Below, one piece after another: positions 48,586 to 58,727 of a stretch of DNA of 64,000 nucleotides (position 1 is its first letter; each line of letters opens with the position of its first letter). Both the position numbers and the translations under genes were made by a program. Under the pieces are notes generated by a model. That model made no database searches, was not told the origin of the DNA, and saw only the letters and a list, made by a program, of their open reading frames with translations. Source of the stretch: Carpediemonas membranifera (lineage: Eukaryota > Fornicata); contig JAHDYR010000062.1 of assembly GCA_019828565.1 (NCBI GenBank), forward strand, positions 1,240,001 to 1,304,000. The letters are read 5' to 3'.

Positions 48586-50883
48586 TTACCTGAGCATGAG
48601 CGAATCCATGAGCCAGAACAGATGCCGGCCGTCACGCCTGATGCCCTCGTCCTCGGGAATCATCTCCCGCAGCGTCTCATCCGACACAGGTCCAAACTCG
48701 GCCGTGAGCTGCGCCATCAACGCGTCCATCCGGCCGGACGCGTCTTGAGACCCGTCCTGCTGGCCGACGATGTCGATCACACGGGAGATGAACGCCTGCT
48801 GGTCGAACGCGAACTCCTTGGCGTGCTGCCGGTTCCGGGGCCGGAGCTGAATGCGCTCGCGGGGGCGGCCTACAGCCTCGACGTTTGTGGGCATGAGCTT
48901 GGCGCGCTTGACATCGCGTGTCTCGCGTTCCTCGAAGCTGCGGTCGCCGAAGAGAGCAGACCACATCAGCTGCTTCGCCACCTTCACGTCGGCGTCTATG
49001 ACGGCGTCCCTGCTCATCAGCTTGGCGTGGGCGACGGCCAGCCGCTTCATGCCCTCCAGTGTGCGCCATGTGACGGGCAGCCTCGACCCCTGCTCCTCGG
49101 ACTTCAGCTTGAGGTCACGGTATGCCTGGGCAAGGTCCTCGATGACCTCCGCCTTCTCCAGCACGGGCTTCTTGACGCGGCGACACCATACGAAGAGGCG
49201 GCGCATGAACTCGCGGCAGAGGCAGAGCTTGTCGTCGTCTGCCACGTGCCCGGCCTTCTCCTCGGCCAGCTTGAGCGGCGCCAGGGCGTTTGTGTACGCC
49301 ATGAACGGGTAGCTCTCGTCTGTCTCCTCGCCGGGCTCCTCGTACGTCAGCAGCCGGCTCGACTCCGCCGTCCGGCCCCGCCGAGTGAACTGGGGGCGGG
49401 TGTCTTGCGGCTTGGTGGAGCAGGTCGTGCACGTGTTGATGATCTGGTACGATATGTTGGCGTCCTCGGTCGTGTCATCGAGGATGATGAAGAGTAGATC
49501 AAATCTCGACAAAATCGTATCAGATAGGTTGATGTTCTGTCCGACAGTCATGTTCGCATCGTAGTTACCCATCTTCGGGTTGGCCGCCGCCAGCACGCTG
49601 CATCTGGCGTTGAGTTGGGCGTGCAGCCCGGCCTTGGCGATTGTGACGGTCTGCTGCTCCATCGCCTCGTGCATGGCCACCCGATCGAACTCGTCCATCT
49701 TGTCGAACTCGTCGATGCACAGGATTCCCTGGTCCGCCAGCACCATGGCGCCCGCCTCGAGCCTCTTCTCGCCGCTCTCCCTGTCGCTGACGACGGCAGC
49801 GGTGAGACCAACACCAGAGCTGCTCTTGCCCGTGGTGTTGAGGGCGATGGGCATCAGGTCCTTCACGTACCGCAGCATCTGGCTCTTCCCGCAGCCGGGG
49901 TCGCCGACCATGAGGATGGAGATGTCACCACGAACACGGTGCACGGCGTCGGCCTCGCCCCCCACACCGCCGGCCAGGAACAGCGCGAGGGCCCGCTTGA
50001 CGTCTCTGTGGCCGTAGATGAACGGGGCGATGGACCGCGAGATCAGCCGGAACAGACCTTGCTCGCCCAGGTCGGCCTTGAGGCGGTTCAGCTCGAGCTC
50101 GACCTTGGTGCGGGCTTCTTCGGACTCCAACTCGGTGACGTCGTTGTTGTTGAGCAGGTGGATATTGTTGGCGACCACGATACACTTGGGTGACATCGTC
50201 CGGCCCGACGTGCGGTAGTAGCCGTAGATCCGGACACGATCGCCGGGGCTGCACTTGTTGACGAGGTCGTCGACCAGGATAACCTCTGTAGAGGTGCTGA
50301 TCTGACCAACGGGCGTGACCTCGGGCGGCTCCTGGACGACGATCGTCTGCTGGTCCTCATACTTCGAGGGGCCCCACTCAGGGTGCAGCTTGTTGCCGTG
50401 CTCATCTGCAGTAGGTACAACCGGAACGCTGGAGGTCGCGCCAAGCTGGGTGAGGGGGTCACCGAACGAGATCTCGACGGTCTGCCCCGTGGCCTTGCAC
50501 GACAGCGTCGTACGGACGGTACGGCATTGCACGTCGCCCTTGCTGGACACATTGCCCTCAATGACGACGATCTTGCCGATGTGTGCGCCGCTGCGGAGCC
50601 CGCGGGGGGTTACAGGGAAGTGCTTCACGTGGCCGCTGAAGCCTACACGGATCTGGTTCCCGGAGCCGTTGTGCTCGTTGATAATCTCTTCCATATAGGC
50701 TACTGCCTCGGTTGGGTTCTCCATAATAGAGTTTTCGAGCCCACGGATCTCGGATTCCGCCTCAAACTCCTGTATGTCCCGGAAATCGATGATAACGCGG
50801 TGTAGTTCCTGGTCCGCGGATATTTTTGGGCTAACCTTCTGTGCAACAAACTCAATTAGCTGTTGCCTGAGCGTATCGGTCAT
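48586..50883 (-). CDS. MCM3: MCM3 replicative helicase subunit
   Basis: The 765-residue protein has the full MCM AAA+ core. The order is FIYGHRDVKRALALFLAGG, Walker A (GDPGCGKSQMLRYV), the helix-2 insert region SSGVGLTAAVVSDRESGE, Walker B (CIDEFDKM), sensor-1 AAANPKMGNYD and the arginine finger LSRFDLLFIILDD. The VTIAKAGLHAQLNARCSVLAA segment and the absence of a clear C4 zinc finger in the N-terminal domain fit MCM3 better than other subunits. MCM3 pairs with MCM5 at the gate of the MCM2-7 ring. A C-terminal winged-helix-like region (QQAFISRVIDIVG onward) ends the protein. The start is the first in-frame ATG; length is normal. Confidence 0.87.
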   Translation of the reverse strand: MTDTLRQQLIEFVAQKVSPKISADQELHRVIIDFRDIQEFEAESEIRGLENSIMENPTEAVAYMEEIINEHNGSGNQIRVGFSGHVKHFPVTPRGLRSGAHIGKIVVIEGNVSSKGDVQCRTVRTTLSCKATGQTVEISFGDPLTQLGATSSVPVVPTADEHGNKLHPEWGPSKYEDQQTIVVQEPPEVTPVGQISTSTEVILVDDLVNKCSPGDRVRIYGYYRTSGRTMSPKCIVVANNIHLLNNNDVTELESEEARTKVELELNRLKADLGEQGLFRLISRSIAPFIYGHRDVKRALALFLAGGVGGEADAVHRVRGDISILMVGDPGCGKSQMLRYVKDLMPIALNTTGKSSSGVGLTAAVVSDRESGEKRLEAGAMVLADQGILCIDEFDKMDEFDRVAMHEAMEQQTVTIAKAGLHAQLNARCSVLAAANPKMGNYDANMTVGQNINLSDTILSRFDLLFIILDDTTEDANISYQIINTCTTCSTKPQDTRPQFTRRGRTAESSRLLTYEEPGEETDESYPFMAYTNALAPLKLAEEKAGHVADDDKLCLCREFMRRLFVWCRRVKKPVLEKAEVIEDLAQAYRDLKLKSEEQGSRLPVTWRTLEGMKRLAVAHAKLMSRDAVIDADVKVAKQLMWSALFGDRSFEERETRDVKRAKLMPTNVEAVGRPRERIQLRPRNRQHAKEFAFDQQAFISRVIDIVGQQDGSQDASGRMDALMAQLTAEFGPVSDETLREMIPEDEGIRRDGRHLFWLMDSLMLR

Positions 50884-51189
50884 TTTGAGGTATTTGCCGT
50901 CCGATCAGCTGTGAATTTCGCAGGATAACCATATCTCACCTGATTTGAGCTAGGATCGAATAGGGCTTGCCATGGCGATGGAGAGTGCTAGCAGGGCCAC
51001 GTATAAGCTTTTTGGAAAATTTTAATTCACAAGCCCATCAACCAAATGAATAACGGGCGCTGGACCGAGCGCCGGGTCCTATGTGTATTGCAGATCGGTA
51101 TTACGTGTGCCAGCGACCGCATGGTGTTGCACGGCCCGTCCGCCAGGCCCAAGGCCGCTTGGTGATACCCGCAGAACACGGCCAGGACA
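50884..51189. other. Short intergenic spacer, nothing recognised
   Basis: About 300 bases between the MCM3 start and the 3' end of the four-helix membrane protein gene. No conserved feature found. Confidence 0.4.
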
Positions 51190-51681
51190 TCACCTGATCT
51201 CCTCGTCGATAGAGATGAGGTCGATGCCGTTGTACATCAGCAATAGCCTGAGGACAGTGATGCCGAAGACGACCGAGAGCAGTGTGGGGAGGGACACCCC
51301 GATCACGATGCTGAAATACACGACAAGGGCAGTGCTCTCGGCGTTACAGATGCCAGTGATGGACGCCACCATGATTGATACGATGAACACCAGCAGCCCG
51401 AGCTGCGTGACGCCGGTGAAAGGGTTGGGAAAGCAGCCGCATGCCGTGAAACAGAATGAGAAGCAGCATAGCGTGAAGAGAGACAGTAATCCGGTCTGAA
51501 CTATGGAAAACATCGTCCAGGAAGTCTCATAACCGATCACAGAGCCGTGAACGATGAAGTAGATAGTAAAACCGACGACAGAAAGAACTACAAAGACCAG
51601 ATTGCAAAGACACATTGGCAAAATCTGGATTATCTTCGAATGCGCATGAATTTGCTCCTGCCAGGGCAATTCCACCGCCAT
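51190..51681 (-). CDS. Small four-helix membrane protein, unrecognised
   Basis: From the ATG at 51681 the protein has 163 residues. A short hydrophilic N-terminus (AVELPWQEQIHAH) precedes four strongly hydrophobic segments: CNLVFVVLSVVGFTIYF, SIVQTGLLSLFTLCCFSF, LGLLVFIVSIMVASITG and VYFSIVIGVSLPTLLSVVFG. The second loop is Cys-rich (CCFSFCFTACGCF), and the acidic tail is SIDEEIR. The topology recalls tetraspanin-like or MARVEL-like proteins, but the conserved CCG motif of tetraspanins is missing. The function is unknown. Codons upstream of 51681 in the same frame lack an ATG, so this start is preferred. Confidence 0.6.
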   Translation of the reverse strand: MAVELPWQEQIHAHSKIIQILPMCLCNLVFVVLSVVGFTIYFIVHGSVIGYETSWTMFSIVQTGLLSLFTLCCFSFCFTACGCFPNPFTGVTQLGLLVFIVSIMVASITGICNAESTALVVYFSIVIGVSLPTLLSVVFGITVLRLLLMYNGIDLISIDEEIR

Positions 51682-52267
51682 TCTGTCCGATCGTGGTCGA
51701 TAGGCATAGCGGTAACCTGCGGAATGTTCTGATCGCCCAGGGCGCTGAGGGTCTGGACACGACAAGCGGTGTGTGTACCGATATTCTCTGTATGCTCTGT
51801 TGCTTTCGATTCGATGGTGAGACTAGCCTGCCCGACGGACTCGGTTATAGTCGGCACCCACGGCCATGGGAGCCCCCTTGATAGTATAGACAGTCTTAAC
51901 AACGTGTTCTGGGGTCATAGCCGGCCATGGCCTGGGGTGAGTCGGGTCATGCTGACAGTGAGTGTGAATCCGCTCAGTGGAAGGCGACGTGTGCCGACGT
52001 GAGGGTGTAACAAGGGATGGGTACCATGCAGCTGTAGACTACGGTGCATAGCACTGCAAGGCTGGGTACTGCTAGAAAAGATCTCGAAAATCCTCTCACG
52101 ATTTCGGAGATCAATGGATCTGGCAACACAGAACACCGGGAGTGCCGAGTCATACTGCAACGGTGCATGGGCACAAGAAGCGTGGGACAGTATTACATTA
52201 TTAGATCTGCAAGAAAGATTTTGATGAAATCATCGTTCGAGGTGATAAGTTTCTCATCCTCGTCAAT
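51682..52267. other. Intergenic between divergent genes, nothing recognised
   Basis: About 585 bases holding two divergent promoters. No exon, repeat or tRNA was found; ATTAGATCTGCAAG near 52199 is a weak resemblance to the TAAACTGC element before the homeodomain gene. Confidence 0.4.
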
Positions 52268-52792
52268 ATGAGCGACGAGGAGAGCGATTGGGAGGAAAGC
52301 TATAGTGATTCGGACTCTCAAGATTCGCAAGATGAAGAGTACATGAGCTTTGGCGTGGAATCATCGAAGAGCTCGGACGAAGAATACGATTCTGGACGAT
52401 CCCATCGCAAGCGGCGCTCCCAGCATTCTCACACGTACACCGATAAGCAATACGCTGTTCTGCACGACTGCTTTAAGGCCAAGGCCTATCCTAACCGCAG
52501 CGAGATCCTTTTCATCGCGAGATACATCAAACTGGACAGTCTGAGGGTCCGAAACTGGATACAGAACGCCCGAGCCCGTGGCCTGAGGGAGAGACCCAAA
52601 GACGTCGTTGTTCCGCCGGCCGAGTCGATCCTGAGCGGCTGTGTGTTCCTCCCGAGGAGGGTCTCCAATGTGCCCCTCTGCGATAGCTCGGCACAGTGCA
52701 CTCTGATGCCGGGGAACCTCATCGAACTCTACCAGCAGGGCATATTCAACGGCCTGCTGCCCGAGTCGGACTCCTTCTGGAAGCAGTACTAG
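52268..52792 (+). CDS. Homeodomain-like protein
   Basis: The 174-residue protein begins with an acidic Ser/Asp/Glu-rich 40-residue segment and a basic patch (HRKRRSQHSH). A homeodomain-like fold follows at about residues 58-108: QYAVLHDCFKAKAYPNRSEI (helix 1 and turn), IARYIKLDSLRVRNWIQNAR (helices 2-3) and a basic ARGLRERP end. The recognition helix has W-x-QNAR in place of the usual WFQNRR, so it is an atypical member. A 60-residue C-terminus contains CVFLPRRVSNVP and is unlike known domains. It is probably a DNA-binding regulator. The ATG at 52268 has no competitor upstream. Confidence 0.72.
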   Translation: MSDEESDWEESYSDSDSQDSQDEEYMSFGVESSKSSDEEYDSGRSHRKRRSQHSHTYTDKQYAVLHDCFKAKAYPNRSEILFIARYIKLDSLRVRNWIQNARARGLRERPKDVVVPPAESILSGCVFLPRRVSNVPLCDSSAQCTLMPGNLIELYQQGIFNGLLPESDSFWKQY

Positions 52793-53027
52793 GACATGTT
52801 CAGCGGTGGACGGTCTAGCTTACCGCCACCGCGGGTCTTACCATAGAATCTAAACCACACTATTACTGCGAATTGGCGTGTCTAAGGCGTGTTAAGCGGC
52901 GTTGGATCCAAGTAGACTATGAGTCGGTCGTCCGGAGTCAAGCCAATCATTTCCAATCATTTCAATGCAGCTATTTACAAGGCTGGCAGCGGGATACAAT
53001 CGCCGCTGCCGGTAGCATATTGTTGTC

Positions 53028-54156
53028 TCAGTATGCTGTTAGGAAATCAATGCTCGGGGGCGCGATCTTTGACACACGGCTGTATCGGCCGCGGGCGTAC
53101 TTCTTGCTCGCAGTTGCACCGGCCTCGCCATCAAGAGGGGCGGGGCAGCTAGCCCAGAGGCTGTGGATGGCGGTGAGGCAGTCCTTCATGTCGCCCACGC
53201 AGTAGCCCGTGTAGTGCTGCATCGTGGCGTCCCAGAACTCACCCGTGGTGGCCAGACGGGAGAGTGCGACCGAGGAGGCGGAGACCATGGAGGGGAGGAA
53301 GCGCATGAGTTCAGTGGACCGCTGGCAGAGCTCGGTGAGGTAGGCCGAGAGCAGGGCCGTGTTGACGCTCGAGTCGGCGACGTGGCAGTAGCGCTTGAGG
53401 AACGTGCGGGCCGTGGGGGCAGTTAGACCCTCCCAGTCGAGGGTGTTGAGGATCTCGCGCTCCATGGCGCGGATCTGGTCGCACGTATAAGTGTCGTCTG
53501 TGATGTAGGCGAAGTCGTCGACGGGGGCGACGATACACTCCTCGTACTTCGCCGCAATCCAGATGGCGCTGACACCAACGAGCTGCAGCTTGTCGCGGGC
53601 GATCTCACGTCGGGTCAGGAATCTGTGCATGAGGTTGATGGCGAGGAAGTACGTCTCCGTCTGGAGCTTGTACTCAACCGCGACGTCAAGGAGCCAGTCG
53701 GCGACAATAGCGACCATCTTGGGCTGAATGCAGCGCTGGAACGAAGTGGTGTAGTCCTCGATCTGGCCGAACTGGCGCTCCTGTTGCTGGAGGTAGGCCA
53801 TGATACGGGGGGCGTACTCCGAGCAGAAGAGGTCGTTCTTGCAGTTGACTCCATCGACGTCGCGAATAGGGGCCTCGTTGTCGAAGAATCTGTCTCCGAA
53901 CGCGGATGTCTTGAAAACATCGGCCAAATGCGGCGGCTCCTGGCTAGCCTGGCTCTGAATAGCCGTACGCGAACAATCAACAGTTACTTGTTGGCTTTGC
54001 TGGACCTGAACCTTCGCCTGGGTTGCAGAAGGAATGAGGTTCTTCTTGTTTTCAGCATATGCGGACTTTTGCTGTGTGACGAAACCGCAAAACGAAAGAG
54101 CTAAGACATACCTGAACGAAATGCTGTGGAATCCGAGAGAAAGAGGGATAGTTCAT
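53028..54156 (-). CDS. Mitotic (A/B-type) cyclin
   Basis: Exon 1 is 54112-54156 and exon 2 is 53028-54071. The 40-nt intron (54072-54111) runs GTATGT...TCACACAG; splicing gives 362 residues and supplies the only plausible ATG, since exon 2 alone has none before the box. The cyclin box contains MVAIVADWLLDVAVEYKL (the family MRAILVDWL block), TYFLAINLMHRFL and VGVSAIWIAAKYEE, and a second helical lobe follows. It would activate a CDK1-type kinase in mitosis. No canonical destruction box was identified in the 75-residue N-terminus, which is short and Gln-rich. It is not assignable to A or B with confidence. Confidence 0.88.
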
Positions 54157-54269
54157 CTCAGATGCGAGTTTTGTCGAGAATTTTGCTGCGGTAGAAAATT
54201 GCGCAAAGTTTCCGAGTGCGCGGTCATCTTCAACTCAGACATCTTCCACTCTTTTGCAAAATAAAGTGT

Positions 54270-55026
54270 TTACTTCTTCTCGTGGGTGACCTTCAGGATG
54301 TTCATGAAGTCAGGCTGCAGGGAGGCACCGCCAACCAGGAAGCCATCGATGTCCTCAGTGCAGAGGCTCTCGGCGTTGGCGCCCTTGACGGAGCCACCGT
54401 AGATGATGCGGAGCTCCTCAGCAACAGTCTTGCTGACCTTCTCGGCGGTCCAGGCGCGGAGGGCCTTGTGGGTTTCCTGGGCCTGCTCGGGGGTGGCGAC
54501 AAGGCCGGTGCCGATGGCCCAGACGGGCTCGTAGGCAACAACGACCTTCTTCCAGTCCTCCTCGGACAGGACGGCGCGGACAGCATCCATCTGGCGGAAG
54601 CAGACCTCCTCGGTCTTGCCGGTCTCGCGCTCCTCCTTGAGCTCGCCAATGCAGAAGATGACGGTGAGGCCAGAGTCAATAGCCTTCTTGGTCTTCTTGG
54701 CAATCATCTCGTCGGTCTCCTTGAGGATGTGACGGCGCTCAGAGTGGCCGAGGATGACGTACTTCAGTTCCGGCGTCGACGAGGATCTCAGTGGAGAGCT
54801 CGCCAGTGAAGGCACCGAACTTCTCGAAGTAGCAGTTCTGGGCGGAGACACCGACGGGAACCTTGAGGGCCTGCATGACGGGGAGGATGTGGATCATGGT
54901 GGGGGCAACGACGACCTCGACGTTGTCGTGGTACTCACCGGCGTTGAGCATCTCAGTGAGACGCTGGATATCAGCCATGGAGCCGTTGCACTTCCAGTTT
55001 CCGCCAACAAAAGCCTTGCGAGCCAT
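54270..55026 (-). CDS. TPI: Triose-phosphate isomerase with an apparent one-base frameshift
   Basis: The enzyme interconverts glyceraldehyde-3-phosphate and dihydroxyacetone phosphate in glycolysis. Two overlapping frames together cover the whole protein. The first (from the ATG at 55026) has GGNWKCNG with catalytic Lys12 and runs to STEILVDAG. The second resumes at [12 protein letters not shown] (catalytic His), followed by [11 protein letters not shown] (catalytic Glu and loop 6) and YGGSVKG (phosphate site). The frames meet in GGAACTGAAG near 54766-54771, where one extra base compared with family expectation shifts the frame. All catalytic residues are intact, so a sequencing or assembly error is the simplest explanation. 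A pseudogene or recoding is possible. No intron fits the junction. Confidence 0.93.
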
Positions 55027-55159
55027 AATGAACTTGCTATTCTTTATTCTTGAGCAGAACTGGCAAAACTTTACGACAAGACGTCCATGAGGACGTCAGC
55101 TTTCATCATCAGCGGACAAGCGACCAACGCCACAACCAGCATAACAACGCTGCGCTGCC

Positions 55160-55867
55160 CTAAAGGATGACCTCGTCCCCACTCCGCAAACACTGCAGCA
55201 ACAGAGGGATGCTGCCCAACTCTTCCATCACACGAGCAGCACCGCCCTCGAGACCGTTCCTGAAGTCATTGACGTTGTCGCCAATGTGGTAGCCGAGAAT
55301 GCTGAGCGTCATGCTGCCGTCTCGTGTAGCTGTGAGAACATAGAGCGAGAGTTTGCCCGTGGGGCACTTCGTCTGCAGCCGGATCACACTGTGGTCTCCC
55401 TCGATGCTGGCTGACTTCTGGGCGATCGGGTGGTCTGGGGCGAGGTACTGGATGTGCCAGCCAGTTATGGCCTCCAGCGACTGGCGGAGAACCGCGTGGT
55501 AGTAGGCCTCTGTGGTCTTGAACTGCTTGAGAAGCGTCAGCCGGTTAGCCACAAGGTGTCTGCACTTGTAGAGCTCAGTCTTGAGCTCAGTGGCGTTGCT
55601 ACTCTGGAGCTCAGCGGCCTTGACTTGTTGACGAAGGGAGGCAACTTCAGCCTTGAGGGCGAGATATTCCTCCATGTGGTCCCCGGGGAGCTCTTTCTTC
55701 TCGGGAGACAGAATTGGCGAGAGCTTGGCCGGCGATAGAGGCTTCACGGTGTCTGGAATGACGTCCGCCACCAACGTGGCCTCGGGATCGGTTGTAATGG
55801 ACACGCTTTCGTCTCCATCAAATAGGGCACTGTAGTTCACAACTTGGCTATCCCCGCTGAGGCTCAT
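55160..55867 (-). CDS. Mad1 C-terminal-domain-like coiled-coil protein
   Basis: From the ATG at 55867 the protein has 235 residues. A disordered Ser/Pro/Asp-rich N-terminus (about 75 residues) leads to a coiled coil (ALKAEVASLRQQVKAAELQ to about residue 130). A globular C-terminus follows: LKQFKTTEAYYHAVLRQSLE, ITGWHIQYL, a beta meander and ELGSIPLLLQCLRSGDEV. The helix plus LTGY-like turn and the terminal SIPAFL-like strand resemble the RWD-type C-terminal domain of Mad1, which docks at kinetochores and pores. At 235 residues it is far shorter than Mad1 (about 700), and I do not see a Mad2-binding motif. GGGCAAAACTGC lies 34 bp before the ATG. Confidence 0.5.
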   Translation of the reverse strand: MSLSGDSQVVNYSALFDGDESVSITTDPEATLVADVIPDTVKPLSPAKLSPILSPEKKELPGDHMEEYLALKAEVASLRQQVKAAELQSSNATELKTELYKCRHLVANRLTLLKQFKTTEAYYHAVLRQSLEAITGWHIQYLAPDHPIAQKSASIEGDHSVIRLQTKCPTGKLSLYVLTATRDGSMTLSILGYHIGDNVNDFRNGLEGGAARVMEELGSIPLLLQCLRSGDEVIL

Positions 55868-56018
55868 TCTCGCCACAATGCAGACTTCGTCGAGACTGAT
55901 GGGCAAAACTGCAACGCCGCTCAAGGACCCAAACACTACAGCATCCAGCTGAAGACACCCCAGCTGCCTATTTAACCAAAGCTATATCACGGCCATCTGC
56001 ACTCCACCACCTCTTCGC

Positions 56019-56813
56019 TCAATCCCAGCCGAGCATCTCATCATTCCGTGCCACAACCCTGTCCGCCGTGTCCCGGGCCTGCTTCAGCTGCTCAGCCACC
56101 GCCCGGGCCTCACGTCGCCACTGCTCTCTGGCATCGTTGATCTGCCTGAGTCCGGCGGCCGACTCCTTGACTCGTGCCTCCAGTGCCTGCAGGGACGTCT
56201 TGCTGCTGCTGATTGCGTCATCGACCTTATCCTGCTGCTTCATCATCTTCCTCATGCTATTCCCGAGTGCCCTGGTCTCCTTCTCTGCGAACTTCAGATC
56301 AGCGTCAAGCTCGCTGCACTGCCCGTCGCGCTCCTCCTTGTCTTTCCTTGCAGCATGCAGTGCTTGCGTTGACTTTTCGAGCTCCAGCTTCCTGGCATTA
56401 ACGGCGATCCTATGCTGGTCGGCCTGGGTCTGGACCTGCTTCCGTTCTTGGGCCAAGTCGGCCACCTCGCGGACTATAGCCTTCGTAGCGTCGTTCCGCT
56501 GTTCGATCTCGACCTGAAGGGCGTTGATTCTCTCAACTGTCTGGAGGAAAAGGGCGCTTTCGTCGTCGTCAATGCCAGAGGGCTCCTCGTCAACTGGTGC
56601 ATCAGACTCGTTTGTACTAATCGCAGGCTCGCGTTCGGTGTCGTCGTTCTCTGAATCCGACGACTCATCCATGATCATTTGAAGCTCGTGGCTTATTGGA
56701 GCAATCGCCCGCTCTTGGATGTCATCGAGACTGAATTTCGTCCTATTCACGTCTGGCTTTGCTTGTGACATGCGGGCATACACCCCTGCAAGGAAGCTTT
56801 CGACATCGTCCAT
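56019..56813 (-). CDS. Coiled-coil protein of unknown function
   Basis: From the ATG at 56813 the protein has 264 residues. An acidic N-terminal 90 residues (MDESSDSENDDTEREPA) precedes about 165 residues of continuous coiled coil with a strong heptad pattern (TVERINALQVEIEQRNDATK, LQALEARVKESAAGLRQIND). It ends in NDEMLGWD. An upstream ATG at 56849 would add 12 residues, but AAAACTGCG (56827-56837) lies between the two, and this position argues for the inner start. The architecture is generic, so it could be a kinetochore, flagellar or trafficking component. No family is claimed. Confidence 0.65.
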   Translation of the reverse strand: MDDVESFLAGVYARMSQAKPDVNRTKFSLDDIQERAIAPISHELQMIMDESSDSENDDTEREPAISTNESDAPVDEEPSGIDDDESALFLQTVERINALQVEIEQRNDATKAIVREVADLAQERKQVQTQADQHRIAVNARKLELEKSTQALHAARKDKEERDGQCSELDADLKFAEKETRALGNSMRKMMKQQDKVDDAISSSKTSLQALEARVKESAAGLRQINDAREQWRREARAVAEQLKQARDTADRVVARNDEMLGWD

Positions 56814-56826
56814 TTCAGCTGGTTTT

Positions 56827-56837
56827 TCGCAGTTTTG
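56827..56837 (-). promoter_or_regulatory. AAAACTGC element between two candidate ATGs
   Basis: GCAAAACTGCGA on the minus strand lies 14 bp before the ATG at 56813 and downstream of the ATG at 56849, favouring the inner start. Confidence 0.5.
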
Positions 56838-56985
56838 CTCTCCTTTCATAATTTGGCAACCGAAGGAAGGAGCGGGTGCGTGATGTCCCTGCTATGGCAT
56901 ACTGCTGACCCTCATGCCCCGATTGGACCATCAGGGCAGTGATGACGTCAAAAACGGTTCCCAAAATTTCTAAACGCCGCCCACC

Positions 56986-58585
56986 ATGCGCGAATCATAT
57001 AGGAGGAGCGACATCAAGCTCAAAAAAGCCATTGAGCGTGAGAGGTATGAAAAATGTTCGTATCCCCGCCAGACCGTCATTTTCTCCTTCTCACACAGCA
57101 CGAATGGACCAAGAACGCGTCATGGACGAGCTGAACGACTTCGAGCATCAGAACGGAATCAAGCTGCATACAAAGAAGAAGGGTAACCGCTTTTCCGACC
57201 GTCTGAAGGCCCACAAGGAGGAGCTTCATGCCATGGGCGTCGACGTGACGAAACCCCGCAATGAGAGGGCCTCGCTCGCCACGTACTTCGATTACTCCAT
57301 CCAGAAGACGGAGGACTTCCACTACGACCGGGCGTTTGCGGCCAAGCCGTCGCACATCACGTCCCCCGTGCACCGAGAGTCCGAGGAGGCGCTTTCGGTC
57401 CTCGCTAGGGGCACCCGTCGGCCACAGCCAAACACGGCGTCCAGGAGGAACAACAACACGACGCTGGAACGGGTTGGGGTGAGTGAGTCACTCCAGAGGA
57501 CGCAGATGACCCGTGTGCCGACACAGGCGTCCTTCCACCGCTCGCGACCCTTCGTGGACTTCGAGAAGCCCCTAGAGCGTCCAAAGCGGTCCCTGTCTGC
57601 TACCCCCGCAGCCTCCCGACTCGGTACGATCCGCCTGCACTCCGGGGCCGGGTCGACCGCACGACCCGTGCAGCCGGCACTTGGGACGATGACAGAGGGC
57701 GCCGATAGGTTCGAGGGCAGGGATGAGAGCGACGGGGAGGAGGAGGTGCACAGCGGGTCCCTACACGGCGGCATCCTGGGAGACGTGGCGATGAGCAGCG
57801 CGGGATACTCCACTGTCCGGGACGACGAGGACGACAACGGCAGACGAGCCTCGCTCAACGCCTGGGAGCTCCAGAGACAGGCGCTGCTGAGGCAGTTTGA
57901 TGACGAGTTCAACGCGATCGACCGGACCGACCCCCACGACGAGACGGACGGCACGGAGTTCGGCCGCCGCATCGTCCCTGACCGCGTCCCCGCCATGCTG
58001 ACACGGTCAGCGCCCAACCGGCATTCCCTGGCCAGTGCCCGGGAGAGGGCCAAGTCAACGGAGCCGACGTTTAAGCCACAGTCCTTCCACCCTCACGAGA
58101 GCTTGCCCCGGATGCGGGGGCACATCAGCTTCATGGAGCCCATCTTCCTGGAGAGCGGGCCGTCGCCGATGCCCATCAGACCGGCATCATCAATGCAGTT
58201 TTATAACTACTCCTCGAAGAACAACACCTTTGATGACCTCATGAAGGACGAAGATAAGCGGGTATTCGGCAGCCGCACCATGCAGGCCCAGGGCCGGACA
58301 GACCGCATGAACCAGCGGGATAAGGACCAACGCGACTCGAGGCTCAACACCGCCCGGGACCAGCACCTCTCCACGCTACGGGCCCGCAGCTCGGCCTCCA
58401 GGTCAAGGTCAGCCATGCTGAGAAGCCGGTTGGGCGTGCTGCCGTCCAAGACGTCGCCCGAGGCTACCACTACCCCCGTCCTGGCACAGGCGAGGCCCCG
58501 GAGGCGGGTGCATGAGGATCCTGTCGCAGCGATGAATTCGATCGACCAGTTCGACTTCAAGATCCGTATGAGCGCCATCAGGTGA
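56986..58585 (+). CDS. Basic, largely disordered protein, one 43-nt intron
   Basis: Exon 1 is 56986-57055 and exon 2 is 57099-58585. The intron (57056-57098) begins GTTCGT and ends TCTCACACAG, and splicing gives 518 residues. This replaces an unspliced frame starting at 56942. The N-terminal 70 residues are helical and charged (KKAIERERYEK, MDELNDFEHQNGIKLHTKKK). The rest is Arg/Ser/Pro-rich with several SP/TP sites and a few hydrophobic islands (LQRQALLRQFDDEFNAID, INFMEP-like HISFMEPIF). It looks like a cytoskeletal or centrosomal adaptor rather than an enzyme, but no family is recognised. CTAAACGCCGC just upstream of the ATG is a near match to the promoter element. Confidence 0.72.
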
Positions 58586-58727
58586 TGTTTGCCGTGTTTA
58601 GATTTGTTAAACGGAGATTGTGGTGACGGGTTGATGACTCCGCCAGCATCGGATTAATGGCAGTCTGCCCAGCGGTCAACCAAGGCACTCCCACTCAACC
58701 GTATTTGTTTATCACTATCAGTCAATC

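Noticed and set aside
53925-53927. TTG as start of the cyclin
   Set aside because: The frame is open upstream to a consensus acceptor, and a 15-codon exon with an ATG joins it in phase across a 40-nt intron.
56942-57104. Unspliced 5' extension of the 57-kb gene
   Set aside because: It reads through a consensus 43-nt intron; the ATG at 56986 in another frame splices exactly into the main frame.
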